A stretch of 64,000 nt of DNA from Cylindrotheca closterium. Lineage: Eukaryota; Bacillariophyta; Bacillariophyceae; Bacillariales; Bacillariaceae. Numbering within the stretch: the first letter of the stretch is position 1; each line of letters opens with the position of its first letter. This document shows, piece by piece, positions 1-10,519 of this stretch. The translations under genes and the position numbers were made by a program. The notes under the pieces were generated by a model. That model ran no database searches, was not told the DNA's origin, and saw nothing but the letters and a program-made list of their open reading frames with translations. The stretch is from the NCBI GenBank assembly GCA_933822405.4, contig CAKOGP040001869.1, positions 330,816-394,815 of the forward strand. Reading direction: 5' to 3'.

Positions 1-772
1 TCACGCTTCCAAGAATGGCAAGCTTTCCGCCGAACGAAAGATTAATCCTCAGGCCGAATCGGCAACCTTTCGTGCCTTGGAGGATTCCATGTTTGAATTG
101 CCCAAGGAAGTTGACTGGACTGCTCTTGGAGGTGTGACCCCTGTTAAGAACCAAGGGTCTTGTGGTTCTTGCTGGGCATTCTCCACCACTGGTGCTTTGG
201 AGGGTGCCAAGTTTGTCAAAACTGGAGAACTGGTTGCCTTGTCGGAACAAAACTTGCTGGATTGCGACCACAAGGATTTGGGATGCAACGGAGGATTGAT
301 GGACAATGCCTTCAAGTTTGATGAAAAGAGTGGTGGACTCTGCAGTGAAACCGACTACCCGTACAAGGCCAAGCAAGGAAAGAAGTGCATGACAAACTGT
401 ACCGATGTTCCAGGAACCATTGTCAGCACGTTCTATGACGTTCCGAAGGGAGATGTCAAGGCGCTCGAGGCTGCTGTTGCCATGCAACCCATTTCTGTTG
501 CTATCCAAGCCGATCAATTTGTCTTTCAATTCTACAAGACTGGTGTCCTTACCGACGACAAGTGCGGAAAACAAGGAATGATTGACCACGGTGTCTTGGC
601 CGTTGGATACGGAATTGATGAGAAAACTGAAGAGCCATACTGGTTGGTCAAGAACTCCTGGGGTGGCTCGTGGGGAGAGAAGGGATACATTCGCATGTCC
701 AGAAATAGCAAGAACGACTACGGAATGTGTGCCATTTTGAAGGCTGCCTCGTTCCCTGAAGTCAAGGCATAA
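1..772 (+). CDS. Papain-family (C1A) cysteine protease, 5' truncated by window edge
   Basis: Secreted or lysosomal/vacuolar-type cysteine endopeptidase. The reading frame is open from base 2, so the true start, signal peptide and most of the inhibitory propeptide lie before the window. The mature domain begins near LPKEVDW at about base 106. All catalytic elements are visible: the oxyanion-hole Gln and nucleophile Cys in NQGSCGSCWAFS, the active His in DHGVLAVGYG, and the Asn in VKNSWGGSWGEKGY. The cysteines expected for the conserved disulphides are present (for example CDHKDLGCNGG). The stop is TAA at 770-772, followed by an AATAAA at 836. Family assignment is secure; the subtype (cathepsin L-like) is inferred from overall layout. 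Confidence 0.93.
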   Translation, partial: HASKNGKLSAERKINPQAESATFRALEDSMFELPKEVDWTALGGVTPVKNQGSCGSCWAFSTTGALEGAKFVKTGELVALSEQNLLDCDHKDLGCNGGLMDNAFKFDEKSGGLCSETDYPYKAKQGKKCMTNCTDVPGTIVSTFYDVPKGDVKALEAAVAMQPISVAIQADQFVFQFYKTGVLTDDKCGKQGMIDHGVLAVGYGIDEKTEEPYWLVKNSWGGSWGEKGYIRMSRNSKNDYGMCAILKAASFPEVKA

Positions 773-1301
773 ACAACGACACAAGAAAGTGCGTTTTGAC
801 CAAATACTGTAATCGGATCCCCCTTCGATACCTGCAATAAATTATAATGATACACAAACAGCTTTGTTTACATTATCTGATTTGAAAAGAGAAGCATGTT
901 CAATACGATGCAATGATTGCGACGAGACAACAGTTGTATTATTTATGTCCAATACAATGAATTGTATTCAGTCTGATGGTGATGGGAGATGATAGGTTCA
1001 TTACATGATCGAGATTGATCCAATGTCTGAATGTGTCGATGGACATTTTAAAAGAGCTAGTCCTAGGACCAGTACATCATTTTTTTTATTAAAATCTGCA
1101 CAGCTTGAGCGAAAACTTCTTCCCACTTCTTGCCAAGCGAACTGAAGAACTTCTGCATGCAAAGAAGAGCATCCATACAATACGACCTTGTCTGTTTGTC
1201 GAACACCCAGTCGGTACCATGAAAGAGATAGATTCAGTCACAGCATCAGTCGCAACCTCTCTTAAAAGACATCCGTCACCCAGCGATCAAATGAAACTCC
1301 C
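773..1301. other. Intergenic, protease 3' flank
   Basis: Contains an AATAAA hexamer at 836-841 that could serve the protease mRNA. A frame is open from about 1105 to 1335, but it starts without a convincing ATG and I do not recognise its product. It may be the eroded N-terminal part of the ATPase pseudogene that follows. Confidence 0.4.
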
Positions 1302-3043
1302 ATGGTTCAGAGGCCGAATAGAATGTCAAAGCTAGCTCAAAGAAGGCTCTCGGAGCTTACTATCAACAAGCTGAAGATGTATTCGGTAGGCCTGATTGGC
1401 AGAGAAAAAGAAACTGAATTGTTTCAAACACCTGATTTATTCAACAAGCCAATCATGCAACTGATGATGATGCAAATGCACAATCGAATAGCAAGGGCAT
1501 GCAGACATCCAAAGGGAAGAAAGAGCTTGTCCTCATGAAGGGTTTTGCGGGTGCGGGCAAGACTTTCTTAGCCAGGGCTATCAAGAAGAAGGACGGAGTT
1601 CGACTACAAACGGATTCTTTGCCGAGGGCAAATTCGATTTGGATGACTCGAAAGATCAGCCATATTCAGTGGTCTCATTCAAGAATTGCGGAGAACTGAT
1701 CGTGATATGCTGCTTAAGATTGGAAAGCAAGAAGTAGAGCCCCTGACATATATGATTCCGGAACTTGAGCTCGCTGTCATTTAGCAGTCGACATCGAGCT
1801 TCTGAGACAGCGACATGGATGAAATGCAAGATCGATGGAAGTTTAGCTTCCGCCTACACACGCAACTTCTATCAGCACAGGTGAAGCCTTTGGTACTTTT
1901 GATTGATGATTTGCAATGGGCGGATTAAGCTTCGCTAGATCTGATTGACTGCTGATCACCGACACTCATAATGCCAACCCATTGATGGTGATTGGATGTT
2001 ATCGCTCAATGAAGTCGACCAAAAGATTGATCTTCTAAAGAAAATGAAGTCTCTCATAGACAGGACGTTGGACTTTGGTTTTGATATTTCAGAAATCGCT
2101 ATGGAAAGCTTTGGGAATGATGAAGTAGATCAGATGGTCAGGAAGATGATGGACATCGACGATCAGGACAGTACAAGAGATCTTACTGAATTGTGCTTCC
2201 AGAGGACGCTAAGGGATTCCATTTTTGGGGGTTTAAGTCATGAGCATGCTCCAACGAGAGGATTTGATCATGTTTAACCTTGGCACTATGAAGTGGGCAT
2301 ACGACGTTCGCACCATCGCGGACACAACAGTATCGAGTGCCGATGTCGCGGAGTTACTGAAATTAAGAATGCAGAAAACGCCAGCAGCTGTCCGGTTGCT
2401 ACTTCAGCTTGCGGCATGTCTTGGTCCCACATGGAGAGTCCCGATCGTTGCAACACTGTGGAAGAACCTAGCAATCGTACAGTCGAATGGTTTCGAACTT
2501 GTCGCAGTTTCAACTCTGGTGGAATATATTGAAAGATGAATATTGACAGAAGCATGGGAAGGAGACAAATACAGATGGGTACACGACAAAGTTCAAGAAG
2601 CCGCACTTGCATTGGTAGAAACGGATGAAACCACGATGAAGTTTCAAATGGGAAAGGTTATGCATCTCAATCTTCGAGGAAAGGAGCTTGACGATGAGAT
2701 TTTTTATGTGGCAGATCTGGTTATCCGAGAAAAGGCAAGTCTTGACCGCCTCAAAGAGGCCATCCGGTACTACACCGATTGGGGTGTGCTCGGGGGTGGA
2801 GAGACTAAGAAAGTCAAGTCTAGTGGAGTAGAGACTCAAAATATCGCAAATAATACATTCGATTTGGCTTTGAGTTACAATAGTTGCATTTCTCGCCTTA
2901 CAAGCCTCTCTGCCTTACAACACAATGATGGTGCAAGCAAAGGTCGCAAAGATGGGATCCATCAGAACATGGAGTATTTTGTGTTGGACTCAACAGACTC
3001 ACTACTCCCACGTTCCAAACTTCTTTACGTTCATTCATATTGA
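1302..3043 (+). pseudogene. Decayed STAND-type predicted ATPase (COG3899-like)
   Basis: Pieces of one ATPase domain occur in the right order on the + strand but in different frames and broken by stops. LIGREKETELF (about 1410) is the N-terminal box. GFAGAGKTFLARA (about 1540) is the Walker A loop. After a frameshift comes GFFAEGKFDLDDSKDQPYS (about 1612). VLLIDDLQWAD (about 1895-1928) is Walker B, ended by an in-frame TAA. VIGCYRS (about 1990) is the sensor-like strand. LLLQLAACLG (about 2395) and YRWVHDKVQEAALAL (about 2573-2617) are typical of the C-terminal part of this family, which often sits beside kinase or cyclase modules in signalling proteins. At least four frame changes or stops make an intact product impossible. 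Remote similarity is from my knowledge of the family; exact ends are uncertain. Confidence 0.8.
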
Positions 3044-3123
3044 CAAATCGAAACCATACCGTAGCTGCATTTTTTACAGTCCACAAACAACCAAACTTAT
3101 AATATTTGATAATCATCACAATC

Positions 3124-3621
3124 ATGTCCGAAGCAAAGTATGAGCTCGTCGATGTCGAGATTGAGGAAGGTGGCCAAGACTACACGAATAACCATCATCA
3201 AACGTCTGCATCCACGACTACCAGTGGCTATCCAGGATTTCTTCGCAAGGGGGCAAGTCCTGCCCCTGGTCCTCCGGCTGGAACAGTCTTTGTCAAGACG
3301 GGAGGGAACGCGCTTCAAGCTATTGGTGCCTCCATTTTGGAGCAAGAGAGTGTAGTCCGAGTGATTGTTCCCGAGGGGAAAATGCCAGGTGATTCCATAT
3401 TGGTCCAGTGTCCGCACATCCATGGACGGTATGTGCCGACCATTATTCCAGGCGATGCCAAACAGGGGACGGAATTTTTAGTACGAATACCACCACTGAA
3501 TGAAGACCAAAATTTTTCCAACTCGGATATCGCTGCGGCTGGAGCGATGGTGGTGGGCAAAGTGACGGCGAAGAGTGCTTTGATTGCGGTTGGCGTTGCT
3601 TCGGGAGTCCTACTCTTGTAG
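3124..3621 (+). CDS. Small protein with a C-terminal hydrophobic segment, function unknown
   Basis: Single exon, 165 aa, ATG at 3124 and TAG at 3619. The first 60 residues are polar and low in complexity (His, Thr, Ser, then a Pro/Gly stretch). The middle holds a beta-rich module with the pattern VRVIVPEGKMPGD followed by VPTIIPGDAKQGTEFLVRIP, that is, two short strands each followed by a PG-D/K turn. Such V-x-VP-x-G-x-x-PGD repeats are common in stramenopile proteins of unknown role. The last 30 residues are Ala/Val/Leu rich and could form one membrane helix ending at the C terminus (a tail-anchor-like layout). I do not recognise a named function. Confidence 0.7.
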   Translation: MSEAKYELVDVEIEEGGQDYTNNHHQTSASTTTSGYPGFLRKGASPAPGPPAGTVFVKTGGNALQAIGASILEQESVVRVIVPEGKMPGDSILVQCPHIHGRYVPTIIPGDAKQGTEFLVRIPPLNEDQNFSNSDIAAAGAMVVGKVTAKSALIAVGVASGVLLL

Positions 3622-4179
3622 TAAATCGACCTGCCCACAACTTTATTTGACCATGATTTTAAGTTCACTTGTATACCGGTATTGTATAATAAAACTTTAG
3701 TAAATAGTTGTTTAGATACTGACATGGTAACGAGATCCTTCGTACATCCTCTAAACGATGACCTCCAGAGCGGTGAAGAATTAAAATGCCAGGAGGCTGC
3801 AATGGCCAACGCATACTAGCATTTGTCGCTAATTACTATTAATAATGCATGTACATGAAAACTAGGATCTACCGTGCTTTCATCATAGACAATTTTAGTT
3901 TGCTGCTGCTAGTAATACTGCTACTGCCAGTCGGACTTGATACTTGGGCAATAGTACTTGACTGCAATACACTCCATACTCACAATCGACCTATGAAGAG
4001 AACGGAGCCTCTGAAGCTTAATCAATCGTATAGTACGACTCCTTCGACTCATATCTGACGTGTTTCGCAGCTTCTAAAAATCAACAACCAACTCACATGT
4101 CCTAGTCAGAATTCAATTTCGAACAAACACATTGACGACAGCAGCAGGCTTTGCAACTTGCCCATAGATCAAGTAAATA
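3622..4179. other. Intergenic spacer
   Basis: Holds an AATAAA at 3688-3693 for the upstream gene and one TACCGGTA palindrome at 3674-3681. The rest is presumably the promoter of the aminotransferase gene. No further coding signal was seen. Confidence 0.5.
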
Positions 4180-5817
4180 ATGGAATTTCAGTCTACAATG
4201 TTGGTTATTTTCCTGGTAGTTTTTCTGGTGTCAAATGTGGAAGAAACCTCGGCACTTTCTTCCCAACGGATCGAGACGACTTCCACGACGTTTTCTTCAA
4301 GACTGTGTATGCAAGACGAGAAACTAGAATCGGACGGCCTTTCCATGAGACCAGGAGAAGCCACACAACGCCTCGGTGGAAATACTGGTCCAACAGTTTG
4401 GACTGAATTTGGTGGCCTAGCGCAAAAGTATGATCCTGTAAATTTGGGGCAAGGTTTTCCTGATTGGCTTCCTCCCAAGTTCGCTGTCGATTGTCTTGTG
4501 GAAGCTGTTCAAGATTCTGCCAAGTCGCCACATCAGTACACTAGACCAGCTGGGCACCCTAATTTAGTTCAGCAACTGGCAAGGCGATACTCAATACACA
4601 TGAAACGGGATATTGAACCGATGAGCGAGGTGGCAGTTACAGTCGGGGCGAGTCAAGCGTTGTACATTAGTCTACAAACCCTTGTTGAGCCAGGTAAGAT
4701 TGTAGTATTTCTCTTGCCGCAAACCTGATTCAAGGGTGACACAGCTAATGAACGGCTTTTCATAGGTGATGAAGTTGTTTTGTTCGAGCCATTCTTCGAT
4801 TTGTATGTAAATCAAGTGAAGTTGGCTGGAGGAACCCCAGTATTTGTCCCCTTGAGATTTGTGCCGTACGATGATTCCGATGAGAACATTATCACTGGTG
4901 GAGAATGGAGATTAGAGAAGGAGGATTTGGTAAAGGTGGTTTCTCCCCGCACCAAAGCCATCATCTTAAACTCGCCACACAATCCTACTGGAAAGATATT
5001 CTCAAAGAGCGAGATGGAAACGATTGCAGAGTCTCTTGAACTTGCAGGGCCTCAATGCGTTGTCTTATCAGATGAGGTTTACAAATACATCGTACATGCT
5101 CCCCCGAAAGATTCAACTCTCGACGAGTCGCCATTGTGTCAAGGACATACCCATTTTGCATCCTTGCCTGGAATGTGGGATCGAACCATTACAATTTCTT
5201 CGGCTGGAAAGACTTTTTCTGCCACTGGTTGGCAAGTGGGATGGTGTATCGGGCCTCAAAGATTGATTGGTCCCATTCATACTCTTCTGCCCTATATTCA
5301 ATTCTGTGCCTCCACAGTGATTCAAGAAGCTTTGGCAAGAACTCTTTCCCAAGCGGACCAGCCATACGAAGGTCACACTTCCTACTATGGCTACCTCAAA
5401 TCCAAATACACTCGAAAACGTGATTTATTGGTCGAGGCGCTAACTGAAGTGGGCTTCGCGGTCCCAGACTATGACAAAACTCCAGGTGGAGGATTCTTCA
5501 TTTTTGCTCGGGTCAGCAAGGCAATCGAAAAAGTGATTCCATCAAAGTACATGATGCAAAAGAACGATGCAGCTCCAGGTGGTATTGCAAGACAAGATTG
5601 GGCACTCTGTCAGTGGATGGCAGAAGAAATTGGTCTTCTTTGCATCCCCGCAAGTCCTTTCTTTTCGCTAGAGCAAGTGGAGGAAGGCGCAGCTGATCGA
5701 TTTATTCGGGTCGCCTTCTGCAAGAATGATGAGACTATCGAGGCAGCAGCAGCAGCGCTGCGGAAAATCAAAACGCTAGAGGTCAATGCATCCGTTGTGT
5801 CGACACCAACTGTATAA
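4180..5817 (+). CDS. Class I/II aminotransferase, kynurenine aminotransferase type, with presequence
   Basis: Two exons, 4180-4693 and 4766-5817, split by a 72-bp GT-AG intron (codon GGT divided G/GT); 521 aa. PLP-dependent transaminase, likely acting on kynurenine, glutamine or a related amino acid with a 2-oxo acid. LGQGFPDWLPP near residue 92 is the substrate-loop signature of the kynurenine/glutamine aminotransferase branch. NSPHNPTGK, SDEVYKYI and SSAGKTFSATGWQVGW are the PLP-site blocks, with the Schiff-base Lys at about residue 320. The first 26 residues form a signal peptide (LVIFLVVFLV) ending at TSA/L, so secretory or plastid import is likely; Leu instead of Phe after the cleavage site makes plastid import less certain. 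Confidence 0.92.
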
Positions 5818-5926
5818 TATGGGACTTAATGGATGTCGAGAACGTGAAATATAATCATGTAAAAAACAAACGAAAATGACGATTCCTACATCAGGTAAAG
5901 CATCTCTGACTTTGAGTTTGATAGAG

Positions 5927-7012
5927 CTAGAACTGAATGAAGCCATCTCCAACTGGATCATCCGAAGCTTCGTCATCGTTGTGTCCCACCCTTGCTGCCT
6001 TAGCTATGGGCGTACCATCAATTTCGTCTCCGTTCATGTCAGCGTCAGAATTCTCGTCATCTTCCTTGGTAGTCGGTGGATTCAAGGCAGATGGTTTGCC
6101 CTTTTCATGCAAAAATACTGCACTGACATCAGATTCTCCCCATCTTCGAGCTTGCGCTCTGCGAATCACCATTTCGCAGGCTGCCCCTGTCGCGACTTTC
6201 GCTGTCTTGGCGTCGAAGTGCAAGACAGTTTGCAATAGATTTGTAATATCTCCAGGCATTCTAAATCCCATGGTACCGACGTCCGATTCTTCAAAAGTTC
6301 GATCTCCAGATCCAAATATAATGGTAGGTTTCATTCCTGCACAGCTACGCTGCAGTTCCCGACTTGTTTGGACCAAAGCTTTCCGTTGCTTGGTATGCAA
6401 CAACGCAGGCACCAAGGGTATCTCCACTGCCATCCCGCGTTCTGTAACGGCTTTAATGTCGGCGGGACGAATCTTATAAGGCAACCGGGTGCCCCGAATG
6501 CTGTAGTCCAATGTGACAATGTCGGCAACGCTGGCAGTAGCACAAGCCGACTGAAAGACACCTTCGTTCCGTGGACAGACAGAGATCAGGTCGTATTCTT
6601 TCAGCAGTTCCTGACACAAGCCCTGATTCTTCATATACAGTCCCACGTCTGACAGATTTTCCAAAACGACATGAAGTCGTCGGTATATTCGAATCGGAGG
6701 ATCTTTTGGTTTATTCTCATCGTCGTCAGTTCTTGACGTTTCCCACAACGACTTCGGCATGGCAGTATCGACCCGATCTTCTGGTTTGGGTCTTCCATAG
6801 ATAGTATGCACCAGAGCCATTTGAGAAAATCCCGTCTCGGCCAATCGATTGATGATTTCTTTAATTTGCAACTGACGTTTGATGAGAGATCCAGATGTTG
6901 GCATCAATACCATCAAATCAGAAGCGCCTTGTCCAGAAGCGGAAGAATTTCCGCCAGCGTTTGTAACATCCCGAGCACCGCGACTTCCCCTTGGTCTTTT
7001 TCGTTTGGTCAT
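5927..7012 (-). CDS. RPP30: RNase P/MRP protein subunit p30 (RPP30/Rpp1)
   Basis: Single exon, 361 aa, minus strand. Protein subunit of nuclear RNase P and RNase MRP, which mature tRNA 5' ends and process rRNA. The sequence shows the family order: an ALVHTIYGRP strand, RIYRRLHVVLEN, LLKEYDLISVCPRNEGVFQ, the VDIVTLDYS-like strand (ADIVTLDYSIRGTRLPYKI), the GMAVEIPLVPALL block and IIFGSGDRTF, which together make the PHP/TIM-barrel-like fold. An acidic tail (DDENSDADMNGDE) and a basic N terminus (TKRKRPRGSRG) flank the core. Its start lies 196 bp from the divergent CDC26 start, so the two share a promoter region. Convergent with the aminotransferase (109 bp gap). Confidence 0.9.
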   Translation of the reverse strand: MTKRKRPRGSRGARDVTNAGGNSSASGQGASDLMVLMPTSGSLIKRQLQIKEIINRLAETGFSQMALVHTIYGRPKPEDRVDTAMPKSLWETSRTDDDENKPKDPPIRIYRRLHVVLENLSDVGLYMKNQGLCQELLKEYDLISVCPRNEGVFQSACATASVADIVTLDYSIRGTRLPYKIRPADIKAVTERGMAVEIPLVPALLHTKQRKALVQTSRELQRSCAGMKPTIIFGSGDRTFEESDVGTMGFRMPGDITNLLQTVLHFDAKTAKVATGAACEMVIRRAQARRWGESDVSAVFLHEKGKPSALNPPTTKEDDENSDADMNGDEIDGTPIAKAARVGHNDDEASDDPVGDGFIQF

Positions 7013-7208
7013 ATGTATATAGAGTCTTGGGTAAGGGTGTCAGCCTTGGCTTTATTGTCTCAATTCTGAAGGCGATGATTTCAGTTTTGGGTGTCGAGTT
7101 TTGGTGGTGAAAATTAGTCGCTTTAATCGAAAGCTGCATTCGGTCCGGTCCATGCACAGACTGAATTTCAAAATTTGCAAACGGTCTCAGATCATAGTCG
7201 AATGGACC

Positions 7209-7693
7209 ATGGCACTTCGACGTCCCCCTACCCGTATTGAGCTCAAGGCAGATGATATTGAAGAATACGACCAGGTAAGTATGCTCGAAGTTTAAAAGGC
7301 GTTTTAAGAAGGAGATGTTTGGAGTGAAACGGAGGCCCATCATTATTGGTGTGTTCATGCATTCCCAATTGCATTGCTTTCATTCCGTCCTTTTGAAAGT
7401 GGAAGAATATTAAGAATTATGCGGTTTCATTTTTTCTTCTGGATCATCAATTGGTATTATTTATCCTTTTGTGTTCCATGTTAATGGCTCACTATTTGCA
7501 TCACCATTCACCCGAACCAAAATAACAGCTGATGAAAGAAAGAGAACTGGCAATGCAAGATGATTCCAGTGATGCCCTTTCTGGTGGTCGGCATGGAGGA
7601 AACCGCCCACGTGGAGCCAAGCCTGGAACTTCTGCACAGAGAAAGCAGGTTGCAGCTGAGCGCATTGGGGCGACGGGGACCCATCGTCGGTAG
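7209..7693 (+). CDS. CDC26: Anaphase-promoting complex subunit CDC26 (APC12)
   Basis: Very small two-exon gene: 7209-7274 and 7529-7693, 76 aa, with a 254-bp intron (donor GTAAGT, acceptor ACAG). Exon 1 encodes MALRRPPTRIELKADDIEEY, which matches the signature N terminus of CDC26, the small subunit that packs into the TPR groove of APC6/CDC16 and stabilises the ubiquitin ligase. Exon 2 begins LMKERELAM and ends with VAAERIGATGTHRR; the conserved xRIG motif near the C terminus is also found in animal CDC26. Phase 0 splicing keeps the frame and leads straight to TAG. The match of both ends of the protein is strong evidence despite the size. Confidence 0.88.
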
Positions 7694-7854
7694 GCCCACA
7701 GGCTGACTCACTCCATTCACTGGAGGGCAATGCCACCTTCTGAGACTGAGATCAGCCGGAGCAATTGAGAAGAATGAACCGTGGATCATGGGAATGTCAT
7801 TTATGTCATTTAGTATATCGAAATTCGTATAAATACGCCCCAAAGAAATTCGGC

Positions 7855-8167
7855 ATGGCGGTTACAACGCTGGATGATGACGAAATGAGTGGGTCTCATT
7901 GGTATGTATAGGTTCGAATTAGCAATAATTAGTACGATATAATTAGACCGTGAACTATCTGCTGTGTTATCCTCATATTATTATTACTGCTTCTGATAAA
8001 ACGCTGCCCTTTCTAGTCCACAGTGGGAAAGCGAACATGGCTCCTTCTCGCTGGTGTCGGTTGCGGCATTCGTTCAACAATATTTTTCATCGTTCATTCG
8101 TTCGTTGAATGAAGAACCAATGTACATGTGGACTCTTTCGCATTATCAAATTCCTATCAGCTCATAA
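7855..8167 (+). CDS. Candidate two-exon small protein (65 aa), unrecognised
   Basis: A possible gene in the gap after CDC26. Exon 1 is 7855-7901, starting ATGGCGGTTACAACG and ending at a good donor (GGTATGT). A 115-bp intron follows with a branch-like CTGATAA and a pyrimidine-rich acceptor (CCCTTTCTAG). Exon 2 is 8017-8167. The joined frame stays open and encodes an acidic start (LDDDEMSGSH), then CPQWESEHGSFSLVSVAAF and a Phe/Tyr-rich end. No family is recognised. Support is only splice-site quality plus an open frame, so this may be chance. Confidence 0.3.
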
Positions 8168-8273
8168 AGATTGGGGTGCCCGGTGCCCGATTACCAGCCA
8201 CCATCTCTCTATGTGGGATGATTATTCAATCTTCCACGCAATATTACATCGGAATGCTACTTGCCAATCCCAT

Positions 8274-9011
8274 CTAAAGATCGAGTCGGAATTCTGGACG
8301 GCTGAGATCAACAGTATCAGGTAAAGATTTGGAAACCTCTTCAAAAGTACCGACTCCTTGTATACCCATCGCCTGGCCCATCCAACCTGGTCCCAAGAAG
8401 AAATTCAGCGACAAAAGCAAGGCAATCAGAGCTCCTAAGAGATAAGTAAAGCCGTTGATGCCCAAGAGCTGATATTTTCATAGTTGTAGTTTCAACAAAA
8501 ATTCACATGAGATTGCAACAGCAAAAAGGAAACATACAGTAGTCGAAAGATAAGAGAGGCAGAGTGTGAGACATAGGTGAACAAAATGCATTGGATCATT
8601 TGTCGACAATTCTTCTTATCCTCCACAAATACTCACCTCTTTCATCACCATCATTTCTGACGGTTTACCAGTTTCAATATCCTCAAACATGGCACCGTCA
8701 ACGTCCTTAGCATTTGGAGCCAGTCTTATTATCTCGGGGGTGGTATCACCATCAAATTCTACCCCTTCTAACAGTCTTTCGATGGCATCTTCCTCCCGAG
8801 GTATCGCAAAGAGCCTTGTTGACTGCATCCGTGCCTTGGAAGGCGATAACGGTGATGTTAAAAGACAAACATTGTCCAAGGAACACGGATTTGACAATGT
8901 TGGAAACGGAGTTCTTGCAGCAGCAGAGCTTGTTTGAGTCAGAAATCCACATCGGAATCCGCGAACCAAAGGAATGACTGTCACCCAAGTCAAGAAAATT
9001 AAGGACTTCAT
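8274..9011 (-). CDS. Plastid-targeted single-helix membrane protein, function unknown
   Basis: Two exons on the minus strand, 8637-9011 and 8274-8468, 189 aa; the intron has donor GTGAGT and acceptor ATCAG, phase 0. The N terminus is a signal peptide (SLIFLTWVTVIPLVRG) followed directly by Phe, as in diatom plastid presequences, then a Ser/Thr/Ala-rich transit stretch. The mature part has an acidic segment (EEDAIERLLEGVEFDGD) and, encoded by exon 2, one clear membrane helix (TYLLGALIALLLSLNFFLG) followed by a Gly/Met-rich loop. Location in a thylakoid or envelope membrane is inferred. I do not recognise the family. Confidence 0.75.
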
Positions 9012-9379
9012 TTTATTTTTTATTGGCTGCTGTTCTTGTGGATTTCGTTCGTTGTATTGGTGAGTGCTACAGGTACAACTTCTGTGGTCTGCTAATGTAC
9101 AGTTCCTATGTTGATGGCTTCATGTCTATCATCGATCATCGATTCTTCTTCGATGTCGAATTTTGCATCCGTCCGTCGTCCGTCAGGTGCTTCCTCCACG
9201 TATTATCGTCGATCGTACAAAACCATCACATCATCAATATCCAAACGGCGTGTTTCCATCCGACAAGATTATTTCGGCAAGATCATAAAAGGCACCCTCT
9301 TTCACAGTCAGCATCTCGTCTGATATATACATACAAGAACACCCATATCCACACTTTTGTTACAGAAACAGAGCAAAAG
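9012..9379. promoter_or_regulatory. Divergent promoter region
   Basis: 368 bp between the starts of the minus-strand plastid membrane protein and the plus-strand thioredoxin-fold gene. It holds the 5' flanks of both. Runs of ATCATCGATCATCGAT and CGTCCGTCGTCCGTC are short imperfect repeats. No defined transcription factor site was recognised. Confidence 0.4.
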
Positions 9380-10331
9380 ATGAAATTTTCCACAGTCAAC
9401 AAGATTCCATTGCTTCTGGCGTTATTGGTACAAATATGCATCCTTTCCAATCGAAATGGAGTGATGGGTCTACAAGCCGTCGAGTCTCCACCAGAGACAT
9501 CCTCGGGAACTGAGGAAGGAACTACTGAGACTGCTGCTGAAACAGCTGCTACCGAAGCGACTCCTGAAGCCGAAAATGAAGCAACACCTGCCGAAGAAGA
9601 ACCAGCTGCTGAAGAATCACGAGAAGTCGAACCCGTCCAGGAAGGCCCGCTCATTGACATCTTTGGTGAAAAGCTCTACTCCTTCGAATTTTTGGACGAA
9701 ACCACTGGCCAGATCAATCCACATTACACCAACGAGGCCCTCGCTGGAAAGAAGGTAATTGGGCTATACTTTAGCGCCGACTGGTGTGGACCATGCCGAC
9801 AGGTAAGCCCTTTTTCGTTGTTGATTGTCAATTTTCATCTACCTAGAGTCCCTCATAGTGGTCTACTCCCAGTTCACGCCTGAGTTGGCCTCCTTCTACG
9901 AACGCATGAACAAGAAACGAGGGAAGAAGGACCAGTTCGAAATTGTTTGGATTTCTCGGTGTCGGGATGGAAATTCGTATTCCCAATACTTTGCACAAAT
10001 GCCATGGTTGGCACTTCCACCAGAAGAAGCTATGGGAGCTCGGGGACAACAACTGGGAGATAAGTACAAGGTTAAGAGTATCCCATCCTTGGTCTTGATT
10101 GATGATTTGGGAAATACCATTACTATTCAGGCCAGAGACAAGATTCCTCAAGATAAAGCAGGAGTTGGCTTCCCATGGCGTGATCCTATTTCGCAATTGA
10201 TCCATACGCTTGTTCCAAGGAGCCTGCGCGCTTTGATCCGAACCCAAATTCAATCTTTGAAGCGTGGAGTTGTTGGAAAGCTAAAGGCTCTCGTTGGACT
10301 CGGACCAAAGGCAACGGCAACGGCAGCATAA
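9380..10331 (+). CDS. Secretory/plastid thioredoxin-fold protein (nucleoredoxin/tryparedoxin-like)
   Basis: Two exons, 9380-9802 and 9873-10331, joined in phase 0 across a 70-bp intron placed just after the active site; 293 aa. N-terminal signal anchor (IPLLLALLVQICIL), then a long Glu/Ala/Thr-rich linker (about residues 33-88). The thioredoxin fold follows with FSADWCGPCRQFTPELASFYE, redox Cys136 and Cys139. VKSIPSLVLID supplies the cis-Pro loop. The insertion between the active site and the cis-Pro is of the nucleoredoxin/tryparedoxin type. The C terminus is basic and helical. Thiol-disulphide exchange is inferred from the intact CGPC. The compartment (ER lumen or plastid) is not settled. 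Confidence 0.85.
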
Positions 10332-10519
10332 GTCTATAGTGAGTTCAACCTAATCTATGGGCTCTTGTATATCTCTGTTTCGCTGGATAGTACATTGTAG
10401 ACTGTAGGTCTAGCTATCATTTCCATTCATTCATTAAATTAACACGTCTAGGTTGCTGGTGCATCTTTCTACATCCTCATATCTCTATGATTGCGTTTCT
10501 TCTGTCCACAGTTAGCAAC

